Origin: Plasmodium brasilianum
Taxonomy: Eukaryota; Apicomplexa; Aconoidasida; Haemosporida; Plasmodiidae
Assembly: GCF_023973825.1 (NCBI RefSeq)
Contig: NC_090121.1
Location: 1,906,001-1,970,000 of the forward strand
Length of the DNA stretch: 64,000 nucleotides
Direction: 5' to 3'
Part shown: positions 12,931-23,731 of the stretch, in pieces
Layout: the number at the start of each line of letters is the position of its first letter
Position numbering within the stretch: the first letter of the stretch is position 1
The notes under the pieces: model-generated
What the model was told of the DNA's origin: nothing
What the model saw: the letters and a program-made list of their open reading frames with translations, nothing else
Database searches by the model: none
Translations under genes and position numbers: made by a program

Positions 12931-13088
12931 ATTTAACATTTTATAATGCTGTTAATTATATATGAATTTTATAATATTTATAATGAATACATATATGTTT
13001 TATTAAAGTCATTATATATTATTATATTCCATAATATTTACTATTAATAAGAATTCACTGTCATAAAAAAAAAAAATATACTTAAGTT

Positions 13089-13124
<36 letters not shown>

Positions 13125-13699
13125 ACATATACATACTATTAATACTTTAATTATAATACAAAACAGTAGCTACCTTAGAAATGTTATTGTTATATAGAAT
13201 TTTAAATTATTTATTAGGACAACATTTTTAATATATTTATTTTTACTTTGATATTAAAAAACTGCATGCTACACCTTTTTATGTCAGATGGCAGCGTTAT
13301 ATGTGCATACTAAAAATTTTAAATATATTTTTTTTTAATCCAAAAATATTCTTTTATTTAAATTGTATCATTAAAATTTTTATTTTAATTGTTATTTTTA
13401 ATCGTATTCACTTTTTAAGAGATTAAAATTTTATTTTACTTTTGAAAAATGGTTTACAAAAAAGATCTAAATAATTGTTATTAGAAATATAAAACTCTGA
13501 ATTTCTTTTTTTTTTTTTTTTTTTTGACATTTATTAATTTTTCCTAGCTTAAATTAAATTATAATCATTATAATATTCATAATTCTACAAATAATATTTA
13601 CCAAATGTGTATTTTAAGTATAATTTCGTTTTTTTTAAAATGTACCCAAATTAGCTATTTTTACTTATGAATAAAAAGAAAAGATGCTTTAATAATGTA

Positions 13700-15440
13700 T
13701 TTTTATATACCAACAAGATAGAAAATAGAGATGGGGGAAAAAGAGAAAAAGGATAAGATTATATGAAATAAAATGTATTATAATGTGTACAAAAAAAATA
13801 TGAACTCTTATGCTTGTATTATATAAACATATAGATGTTATATCAGAAATAGGAACAATAACCAAATAAAATAGTGAAAAATAATACAAAATACACTTTT
13901 GGTATTTGTGTTAAGCTTTTTGTATTTACTTTTAGCATATACATAATGAAAAATATCTAATTGTAAGAATTAATATACTTATAAAATAATTTTTGTATTA
14001 TCATGTCATTCCGTATCTTATGGATATATTTAATATTATTACACTAAAATTAAAATACATATAATTATGTATATGTATTACTTATTTTAATTATATGTAT
14101 ACAATTCATAATTCTTCTATTAATAAATATTGTGCGAGTAACAAAATAAATTCAAAAACTAAAAATTTATTAATTGGGCGTGGAAAATTTTTTATATTAA
14201 AGAATTTATACAATATATATCTTGTATATGAATGGGTGCGAAATGCATATATAATTATTTATGAATAAATCATATCAAAAAAAAAAAAAAAAAAAATAGT
14301 AAGCATAAAAAATTTTGAGTTAAAAGGGATTGACTGATTATATAATTATAACAAATGAAGCAAAGCACTCTAAATTATATGTAATGGGGTAAAAATAGAT
14401 TTTTCCGGATAAAAAGAAAATTTTAATAATATGTGATACCTTTCCAAAATTTGTAAATTTATATATAAATTGAATCGGGAAAGAAGAAAATATAATGATA
14501 TTATTACAATCATGTTCAGACTGGATCAATTATTATTAAAAAAAAAAATGTTCAATTTCTTCGCTTAAGAATTGTACATTTATATGATATATTATTTGAA
14601 GACTTTTAATGAAATTCCTTTTATTTAGTTCTTCACATATTCCATAATTACATCATGGAATAGAGCTATGCTGAACAATATATATATGTGTTCTAGAGAA
14701 AGCACAGTTTTAAGGAAAAAATATATATAACAAAATTTTTCTTTTTTCCTAAGTGCATTAAAATAAAAAAGAAATAAATATTTTTAGGTTCACATGCAAA
14801 ATAATTATATAAACAATAAATTATTTTAATTCTTAAATACTTAATTTATAGAGTGAAATAAATGTAAATGCAATGCAGTTCAAATAATAAAATGCACATA
14901 CTTTTGCTTATCATTTAAAAAAAAAAAAAAAAAATGTATATATAATATATATTTGATAGTCCTCAAACAAAAATTTTCGTTTTCTTTTTTTTTCTGTTTA
15001 TATAATGAACCATTCAAAAAACAATTATATTCATACTTATATTATTATTGTTGAAATAAGATACTTCAGTTTTTACATTGTTTGTTTATTGCAAACAAGG
15101 GTTATTATATAATATGTATTTTACATTTTTCTATTTTAAAATATAGAAAAAAAAAAAAAAATATATATAAATGCATACATATGTACATTTTTAAGTGTAT
15201 TTATAGTTGTGCGCTAATTTTGATCACGTAAGCTTAATATCGATTTTTAGCTTATCAAATGGTATAATATGAACTGAGTTAAATAAAATATAGGAAATTT
15301 GAAAAAATAAAAACTAAAACTTATAAGGGATGCCCATTTTAACATTAAAAAAATATGCGTGCTGAATACATATACGTCTTGATACAAAAATTGTGAAAAA
15401 TAATACAAAATATTTATATAATATAAATATATTATATTTA
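13700..15440 (+). pseudogene. Plus-strand gene relics of unknown family
   Basis: Three patches read as broken protein on the plus strand. The clearest is about 14338-14530, which encodes, with stops, NEAKHSKLYVMG, then FPDKKKILIICDTFPKFVNL, then GKEENIMILLQSCSDWINYY. Patches at about 13780-13890 (KNMNSYACII, later KIIQN) and 15250-15420 (KNMRAEYIYVLIQKL, stop, KIIQN) resemble each other, as if copies of one element. None keeps an open frame beyond about 25 codons. Family not recognised. The long minus-strand readings over the same patches are hydrophobic and appear to be antisense shadows. Confidence 0.4.
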
Positions 15441-15581
15441 TTACTAACATTTTTAAATACATATGTGTCATTTATTTATTCATGGGTTTTATAATATGCA
15501 TGATGAATTAATAAATATTTTATAGTCATAAAATTTATATAAGCTTTTGTTTATTTTTCTTCTGAAAATTTTCTTTTCTTT

Positions 15582-18500
15582 TTATGAAAAAGCACAAAAA
15601 GTTTTTTTATTAACGACTTTACAATTTACTTTATTTGACTTATCTTCATCTTGGTTTTCAAATATTTCATTTTCTTTGCATAATAATTGTTCTTGTTGTT
15701 TAACATCTATCTGAGTTTTTTCTATTTGTTCAAATTTATCAAAATTTTTGTTATTAGTACAATCCAATAAAATATTGTTCATATTTTTTGAACAAGTGTT
15801 ACCTCCCTCTAATTCAGTCAATTCGTTCTTTTCCATATCATTAATTTTTATGATACCTTTCATCGATTCTTCCTGATCTATTAGTTTTGCATTTTCTTTT
15901 GCTTTTTTTTTTTTGATGTCTCCGCTTTTCACAATACTACTCATTTCATCAATTTTCACTCCTTTTTCCAATTTTTTTTTTTGATTCCTCCTATTATCAA
16001 GTACTTCTACATCATCTTCCTGTTTATATACTATATTTTCATCATCCGTACATCTGTTATCATCGCTATCATTTTCGTAACTGTTATCTTTACCATTCCT
16101 ATTTTCGTATTTTTTATTACGCTTATCATTTTCGTTGTCAAACTGATTTTTGCCACATTCATTATCTTTACTCTGATATTTAATTTCATCTTCTTCATCA
16201 TCTTCGTCTTCATCTTCTTCTTCATCTTCTTCTTCTTCTTCTTCTTCATCTTCGTCTTCATCTTCATCTTCATCTTCATCTTCTTCATCTTCTTCAGTTT
16301 CTTCATCAGTTTCACCTTCTTCCTCCTCTTCATACTTTTCGTATTTATATTCCTCTGGTTGATCATAATACTGATCGGAATTTCCATCTTTATCTGAATG
16401 TATGGCTTCATTGTATACACTGCTCATTTTTTTATAATTCTTTACCTTCCCACTTTCATAATGTTGAATACCTTTTAGAAACTGATGATTACTGCAAGTG
16501 TCGTTAATCAGTTTTTTCGGTACATTTTTTGCGTTGAATATATAATCTTCTGCGTTAATTAAGCAATCTTGCATATTTGAATCATTTTGTTTTATGTTCT
16601 TTGTTTTTTGTTCAAATTTATTGATTACATTTTTTTTTACGTTTTTTTGGTACATATTGGCACAGTTAACATGGGACATTTTATCCTCGGTATTCCTATA
16701 TTTATATATATTTTCGTACATAAAATCGTATTCGCATTCACTATCATAATTTCCTTCCAATTCCTCTTCATATTCTTCCTCTTCCCCACTTTTGCACGAT
16801 TCTTTTAGTTGTTGTATCAAAGTACTGGTATGAAGATTTTTGTAATTTATGTGCATATTTTTCTTATTAGAAGAACTTTTACTTTTGCTAGAATTTTGAT
16901 AAACATGATCATAATTCATATTATTTTTTAAACTTGTACTGTTAATGGAGTAGGACTTATTTTGCATATAAACATCTTCATCCTCTAATTCCACCATGTT
17001 AAGCCATGGATGTTGAAGCATGGTATATGCTGATGGTCTCGTTCGAGGATCTATTGAAAGCATTGGTAATAAAAAGCTACATAACGGATTAATTTCTTTT
17101 TCTGGAATATTATACTTATATTTCAATATTTTATGTAATCCGTATCTTTTGATATTTCTAATATTTTTAAGTTTACATGTATCTTTATTAAAATACTTAT
17201 GAGAATTAAATCCTGACTCGATCATATATTTTGGTATATTTCCTAAAACTTCAATCATAAAGCTTAAATGTTCTTCATTTTTATCATATCTATCCGATTT
17301 TTGCGGGTTGAATAGAAAATCTCCTGTTACCAATTCGAATATCATACAAGCAAATGACCATATATCTGCAGTTTCGTTAAAACCACTTTTTAATATTACT
17401 TCTGGAGCTCTATATTGTCTTGTTTGTATTTCGGCATATCTGGATTCGTCAATCCATAAACTATTTCCTAAATCGCAAATTTTATAGCATGATTTTTCAT
17501 GATAATAAACAGCAGGATCATAAGGTCTAATGCAGTAATCCCCTTCTTCTGTTTTTATATAAACAACTTTACGTGTATTTTGATTATTTTCCTGAGAATC
17601 TTTTGGTACTTTCAAATTATTATTATTATTTTCCTTCTTGTACAATTCATGCAATTTCATAGCCTCAGGATGAACTAAATGATTAAACATATCACAATAA
17701 ATGGGGAATTTGTTCATATCCTTTTCTACAAATTTCTCAGATTTCTCGTAATCGCTACACTCGCTATTCACTGAATTCTCTGTACGATCTTTATTATCTT
17801 CTACTGGATTTTTTTTCAAGTAATCATTTGGTAACCTATGCAAATATAGAGGAAATTTATCATCTCCATACTTCTCTGGGTTATTTAAAAAATAACTGTT
17901 ATAATGATAAGGCTTTTTTGTTAGTGCTTCTTGCAAGGCGTGTATATTATAATATGTAGTAAGCAAGGAAGGGTCCGAATTCGATGGTTTAAGTCTATGT
18001 TTAACATATGGAGGTTCATTTATTTTTTTTATTTTTTTTAAATTTTGTTCTTTTTTATATGGTGCATTTTCTTTTTTATAATCAGAAACTTGCACATTTT
18101 CTGTACTATATAAAGTGTTTTCATCTACCATCGTATTAATAGTATTTCCACAGTAATTCATTTCTTCTTTTTCAGTTTTTTTTGTTTTTTCATTTAAAAC
18201 GATGTTAATATTATTATTATTATTATTACTATTATTATTATTATTACTATTATTATTACTATTACTCTCAATGTTGTTCTTATTATCTGACAACAACGCA
18301 CTAATGTTATTATTTAACACTTCTTTCGTAACTGCAGATTCAATAAAATTATCATTTTCCCCACAATTAGTAATACAATTTGTATTAACAATATTGTAAC
18401 TAACTACATCCTCGCTGTAATTTTCTAAGGTCTTTTTTGATACACTGTCCTGACGTAATTGGGTGGTAACATTGATATTTTCATTATCTTCTTTTTTAAA

Positions 18501-19697
18501 TTCATTATTATCATTTTGAGATGAATTACGTTGAGTTACAATATTTTGTTTGTTAATATATATATTTTCTGTGATAGGTTTATCTCCTTCTTTGTCCTTT
18601 TTTTCCTTTTCCATTTTTAATCTTTCTCTTTTTAAAATTTTTTTTTTTTTTTTTTTTAATTTTTTTTTCTCATTTTTACTTAGTTTACTCCACTCTATGT
18701 TATCCAACTCAATTTGATCTTTTCCATCATTTATGTATGATTCGTCATCTTCTACTTCTTCATTCGGGTAGGATTGCACTTGCATTTCATGTTTTTGTTG
18801 TTCATTAGAGGATGCACAATTCTGCATATTTTTCTTTGTAGTAAAATAATTTTTATCCATTTCTTTATTTGCAATATGATTGCTTTCATTTTCTTTTTCA
18901 TTGTCATTTATTAATTTTTCCTTACTATAATCTTTCGGTTTGGGAATGTTCGTTAGAGCAGATACTAAAACATTTTCTGGTTTTATATCGCTATGTATAA
19001 TTTTACAGACATCGTGTAAATACTGTAATCCTATCAAAACATGTGTAGCAATTTTTCTAACTAAATTTAATGGAATACCTTTGTAATCATAATATTTTAT
19101 TAAGGACAATAAATTAGGCCCCATAAATTCAAATACCATACAAACATGTGTACCATTGGGACCATTATGCTCAAAACTATCAATAAAGGAAACAACACCT
19201 TTAGTCATATTGTAATGAAAAAGTCTTTCTCTTTGTTGTTCTTTTAATTCTACCCACGAAGCGTCAAAGGAATTCACTTTAACTGTTTTTAAATAATTTA
19301 TCTCACATTTTGCTGATTCTGTGTATGATTCTGATCCCTTCTGAATTTTTATAGCAACAAATTTTAATGGTTTGCTTTTTAAATCTGTTGCAACCCAAAC
19401 GGTAGAAAAATGACCCCATCCTAATTTTCCTTCTATTCTGTATCTTTCGTTATATATTTCATTTATCTTAACAGGATGGTAACCACCATTGCAATATTCA
19501 TCACTTCCTTCATCATCACTTTCTGTGTACTGTAACTTTCCAGATGTGGCATCTTGACTAGTGCTATTATTTGACGCGGACCTTGAATCAGTATAACTCA
19601 TTGTTTCTTTCTTTTTCTTTTTTGTTTTTTTTATTTTAATTTTTTTTGTGGATAAATTTTGTATTTTAAAATTCCTTAGATTTACAGATACATTCAT
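15582..19697 (-). CDS. SRPK1: SRPK-type serine/threonine protein kinase
   Basis: A single-exon ORF of 1371 residues. The kinase domain is split by a large insert: glycine loop GKLGWGHFSTVWVA (about 90-103), VAIK lysine K117, catalytic HSDIKPENVL (D237, N242), about 480 residues of Lys/Asn/Glu-rich insert, then KICDLGN (D about 742, DLGN in place of DFG) and TRQYRAPEVILKSGFNETAD. The domain ends near residue 905. DLGN, HxDIKPEN and the split domain are SRPK hallmarks. SRPKs phosphorylate Arg/Ser repeats of SR splicing factors and so influence mRNA splicing. The C-terminal third is low complexity, with an almost pure Glu/Asp block at about 1120-1172. The insert has a poly-Asn tract (near 18210-18265). 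Start chosen at 19697; the ATG 33 codons on (MSYTDSRSAS) is a plausible alternative, because the first 32 residues are Lys-rich and unlike a kinase N-terminus. Transcribed divergently from the PRL1 splicing gene. Confidence 0.93.
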   Translation of the reverse strand: MNVSVNLRNFKIQNLSTKKIKIKKTKKKKKETMSYTDSRSASNNSTSQDATSGKLQYTESDDEGSDEYCNGGYHPVKINEIYNERYRIEGKLGWGHFSTVWVATDLKSKPLKFVAIKIQKGSESYTESAKCEINYLKTVKVNSFDASWVELKEQQRERLFHYNMTKGVVSFIDSFEHNGPNGTHVCMVFEFMGPNLLSLIKYYDYKGIPLNLVRKIATHVLIGLQYLHDVCKIIHSDIKPENVLVSALTNIPKPKDYSKEKLINDNEKENESNHIANKEMDKNYFTTKKNMQNCASSNEQQKHEMQVQSYPNEEVEDDESYINDGKDQIELDNIEWSKLSKNEKKKLKKKKKKILKRERLKMEKEKKDKEGDKPITENIYINKQNIVTQRNSSQNDNNEFKKEDNENINVTTQLRQDSVSKKTLENYSEDVVSYNIVNTNCITNCGENDNFIESAVTKEVLNNNISALLSDNKNNIESNSNNNSNNNNNSNNNNNNINIVLNEKTKKTEKEEMNYCGNTINTMVDENTLYSTENVQVSDYKKENAPYKKEQNLKKIKKINEPPYVKHRLKPSNSDPSLLTTYYNIHALQEALTKKPYHYNSYFLNNPEKYGDDKFPLYLHRLPNDYLKKNPVEDNKDRTENSVNSECSDYEKSEKFVEKDMNKFPIYCDMFNHLVHPEAMKLHELYKKENNNNNLKVPKDSQENNQNTRKVVYIKTEEGDYCIRPYDPAVYYHEKSCYKICDLGNSLWIDESRYAEIQTRQYRAPEVILKSGFNETADIWSFACMIFELVTGDFLFNPQKSDRYDKNEEHLSFMIEVLGNIPKYMIESGFNSHKYFNKDTCKLKNIRNIKRYGLHKILKYKYNIPEKEINPLCSFLLPMLSIDPRTRPSAYTMLQHPWLNMVELEDEDVYMQNKSYSINSTSLKNNMNYDHVYQNSSKSKSSSNKKNMHINYKNLHTSTLIQQLKESCKSGEEEEYEEELEGNYDSECEYDFMYENIYKYRNTEDKMSHVNCANMYQKNVKKNVINKFEQKTKNIKQNDSNMQDCLINAEDYIFNAKNVPKKLINDTCSNHQFLKGIQHYESGKVKNYKKMSSVYNEAIHSDKDGNSDQYYDQPEEYKYEKYEEEEEGETDEETEEDEEDEDEDEDEDEDEEEEEEEDEEEDEDEDDEEDEIKYQSKDNECGKNQFDNENDKRNKKYENRNGKDNSYENDSDDNRCTDDENIVYKQEDDVEVLDNRRNQKKKLEKGVKIDEMSSIVKSGDIKKKKAKENAKLIDQEESMKGIIKINDMEKNELTELEGGNTCSKNMNNILLDCTNNKNFDKFEQIEKTQIDVKQQEQLLCKENEIFENQDEDKSNKVNCKVVNKKTFCAFS

Positions 19698-22600
19698 CTA
19701 AATACATACATATAAATATACATATATATTTACAAGCATATGCCTCTTTAAATACATTTCCTTATATCAGTTTTATGTTCACATAATATTTCAATTTTGT
19801 AAATACATTCTAAACGTTTTTCAAGCAATTTTTATTATCTGAATTGTTATTCTATAATAAAAAAAGAATGTGACATCTGGGGTTCCACTTTAAATTTTGT
19901 GTTAAAGGGATATGTCTAATTAACAATATAAAAAATGAACTGCTTAAACGATAGTACATGTTTCTATCTATATACATACTTATATATACATTTGCATTAT
20001 ATGGAACTGGGAAAATTCTTAAAATATAAGAAAAGTTCCATTGTCGTGAATATGGAAATTACGCACTAATACGCGAATATAAAAAAAAAAAAAAAAAAAT
20101 AGAAGAATATATAGAATGTTACTTATATCATTTTTTAATGAATATCTTTAATAATTTACAGGGTATATTATATTTTTAATTTTCCCCTTTATTTCACTTT
20201 GTATATAACTGTAAGTAGTCCACCACTAAATTTTGAATATAATAAAAATATATATATGCTACTTCATGCATAAATATAAATGAATTTATATATTATTATA
20301 AAAATAAAATAAAATAATATGATGATTATAACAAGGAAAACATATGTGAAAATGAATAAAATAATAAATGTAAAAAAAAAAAAAAAGATAATAAAAATGT
20401 TATGAAATTTTTCTCTACATGTCGATGTTAAAAAAATATAAAATGTAAATTATAAATTAAATATTATGTACTTAATCGTTCTTATGGTAAATTAAAATTT
20501 ATTACAATATACATGGTTATACAAAATGATGCAAATAAAAATGTTTCATCAAAATAAATTTAAAAATGAAGTAAATTGGATAAGCACAATGGTACGTAAA
20601 TATATATATGAATATATATTATATAATACAAAAATATAGTTTTATTTTTTCAGAAAACACGAATAGTCGATCAGATATTCATATACTTTATATTGTGATT
20701 TCTCATATAAACAACTAAGTTAAGCAAGAAATTGTTTGTCTTCTTTATAGCACCCCAGTATCATTCAACATTCAGCACAAAACTAAATATTCATGATTGT
20801 TTTTATTTATAAATTAACATATAATAAATAATAAAAGTTTTGATTTCACCCATTATAAGATTTTATCTAATTTTTTCATTTTTTTGTTCTGATGAATATA
20901 AAATACATATATATTATTATATGTATACATATATATTTTTTTTTCCTTTGCGAATAAGTTCACTATATTTATAGGTTCCATGCCTCAAATAAATAAAATT
21001 TTGCATTTATTTTATTAAACATAATTTAAAATTGCATTTTTCAAATTTCTGCAAATTATGTCAGTTCTGTCAATTATTTTAATGTTATGTAACAATGATA
21101 AAAATATTATATATTATATATTATGTACTCATTAACAAATGTTCATTTTTATTGCTTTATATTTATATTTCGTGGTTCATATATATAAATAATGCCTCTT
21201 CAGCAGCTAAATAGGTGTGGTTTCTCATTTATGAGTTTTTTTTTTTTTTTTCAGTTTAATCGTTTATATAAAACAGTCATAAAATAAAATAAAGATCATC
21301 AAAAATTTTATTTTACATGCTTTAATAATTATCAAAGATAATATGAAAATTTGAAAAATATCATTCATATAAAAATGCAAATCCAAAAAATAAAAAATAA
21401 TATTTTTGCGATTTAAAACAAAAATTTAAAAAGGTAAAAAAATAAATATAAAAATGAAAAGACGAAAAAAATGAATATAAAAACGAAAAAATATATATTT
21501 AAATTAAATTAAAAAAAAAGCGAATTTATGTGAACAAGTTATGGATTTCTTTTTATTTTTTCAAAAAAATATTTTTTAAAAAGAGGACATAATTTTATGT
21601 ATATTGTAAAAAAAAAAAATGCTCATACAAAATAGTAATTATTTTTGCACATAAGAAAATTTTATTTTTTACATAGGAAAATTTGTTTTTATTATGCTCT
21701 CCATTTTTTTATTTTAACTATCAGTAATAATACGCCAAATAATTCGGGACATATTATAAATCAATTTTTTCTACACTTATTTATCGTCATCATATATATA
21801 TATATGTAAATTTTCCTTTTAAAGTATATTTAAATTTTTTTTTTTTCTGTAAATGTGATATATTTTAATAGGAAGAAAAATATTGAAGGTAGTACATGGT
21901 AATTTATTAGTAATTTAAATTATTTCTTGTGTCGCATGGTTTAACAGGTTCTTACAATAGAACATGTGCATAGATTTATTTTATTTTATTTTGCAGAAGA
22001 GTTTCACATACGTAGTAAACTAATACATCATGGATTGATGTGTAAAGTAATTATAAAACTGTTTCCACAGATAATGTATTATGGAAAAAAAAATTTGCAT
22101 ACAAGAATGTACATAAAAGTATGTATGTACATTCGTAGATAAATTTTTATCTATAATATTAACTCATTTAATATAACACAATAAAATATATCTTAATTAT
22201 GACTTTTCCTTATTAAATTGTTCCCTTTGCTTTGGATTATTTTTTAAAAAATTTGAATACCTTAGTTTAATATTAATGGAAACCAGGAAAAAAGGAAAAA
22301 AACTAAATTTTTTGGAAAATCGTATGTATTTATTTTACGGTTTTTCATTCTTTCATTTTATGTAATATAAATATGATATGAATTAGACAACATTATATGT
22401 TAAATTATACATACGCGAATATTTATGATTTATGAGACTTATCCTATTTTGGTTGCAAATTGCTTTCGCGGATTAAAAGGCTTACTAGAGGAGATGTCCC
22501 TTTTTGTATAAGTATTTAAATTAAATATTTTCGGACTTCCTGTTTTTTTTTTTATTTGTTAATTTGAGATATTTATGAAGCAATATTTTCTAGATACCTA

Positions 22601-23731
22601 GGAAACAAATAAAATTATTATTTTTAAAATTATGATACGAATTTTTACATGGTTATTCCTTATATATGGTAGTAACATAATATTGACTCATTTCATAAAT
22701 GTTAACAAAGGACTTAAAGGAAACTTTCTAACAAGAAAAAATTGTATAATTGCCATTTTGTATACCTTACAGTCAATTTAATTATAGTTTTTACAATTTT
22801 CCCATTATCTTGTACCGTTTCAGTGGAATAATTTTTGGAATTAAATTTACCATTTTTGTATATGTTTAAAAATATTTAATAAAATGTAATACATTTTTTT
22901 GTATTTCCCCTTTTTTCTTTATTTAAAAACTAAATGATGTCATTATAAAAATGATGGCATTGTATTTTCTTTACACATTATTTTATAAAACGAATGGTGC
23001 TTAGTTTGAAGGTGTATAATTACCCTGTACATTTATTAAAAAGGACTTTTTGTTGGTAATTTTTTATAAATATTTGCCCTTCTAATATTCGAATATAATT
23101 TAATTGTTATATGTGTTATCTTAGATTAATTTTTAAACCCATTAAAAAAGTTACAAATTACTTTTTATAGATCTTCCTTTTTTTTTTGTTTTGTTACTAA
23201 GATATTTTCGTTTATTAGGGGTTTTTTCATTTGTATACACCTCTAGTTTAAATTTTGCATTACTTCAACTTTTTATCTATACAAATATAAAACAACCCAT
23301 ATATCTATTTTTTTTATTTTGTTTTTTTTTTGTATATAATTAATGTAAATTTAATTAAAAAAATTTGTTTCTATTAATTCAAGTATTTTTTTATATACAT
23401 ACATATATATGATTATGCCATATGAAGTTCCCTTTTTTTTTTTTTTTTTTTGTTAAAATGAAATCAATCTTTTAAAGTATCCCCTATTTGTATGTAATGA
23501 TATTGAAATACAAAATTTTATAATTTTTATGTTTTATTTTTTCATATAAATAATATTATATAGCCAATTTATTCTCATAGTAATAAATAATATTTGTTCG
23601 CGTTATATCATTTTATTTTGTGAACAAAACATTATTTTATTATATGTATTCATAATACTAGCTTAATTTGCAGTCTTTTTATTTTAAAGAAGGATAATTA
23701 AAGGATAAAAATTACTTTGAAAAGCATAGAA
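19698..23731. other. 4 kb divergent promoter region between SRPK and PRL1
   Basis: No ORF of note. The SRPK (minus) and PRL1/Prp46 (plus) genes point away from this spacer, so both promoters and 5' leaders should be here. It is full of poly-A/T tracts. A short island at about 22450-22505 (GCGGATTAAAAGGCTTACTA, then GAGGAGATGTCCC) is less AT-rich than its surroundings; its role is unknown. Confidence 0.6.

Noticed and set aside
15981..16420. Long ORFs in other frames across the SRPK acidic tail
   Set aside because: The plus-strand Phe/Ile-rich frame and the minus-strand Met/Lys-rich frame are mirror readings of the GAA/GAT repeat inside the kinase gene.
18202..18399. Leu-rich plus-strand ORF
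   Set aside because: Antisense of the poly-Asn tract in the SRPK insert.
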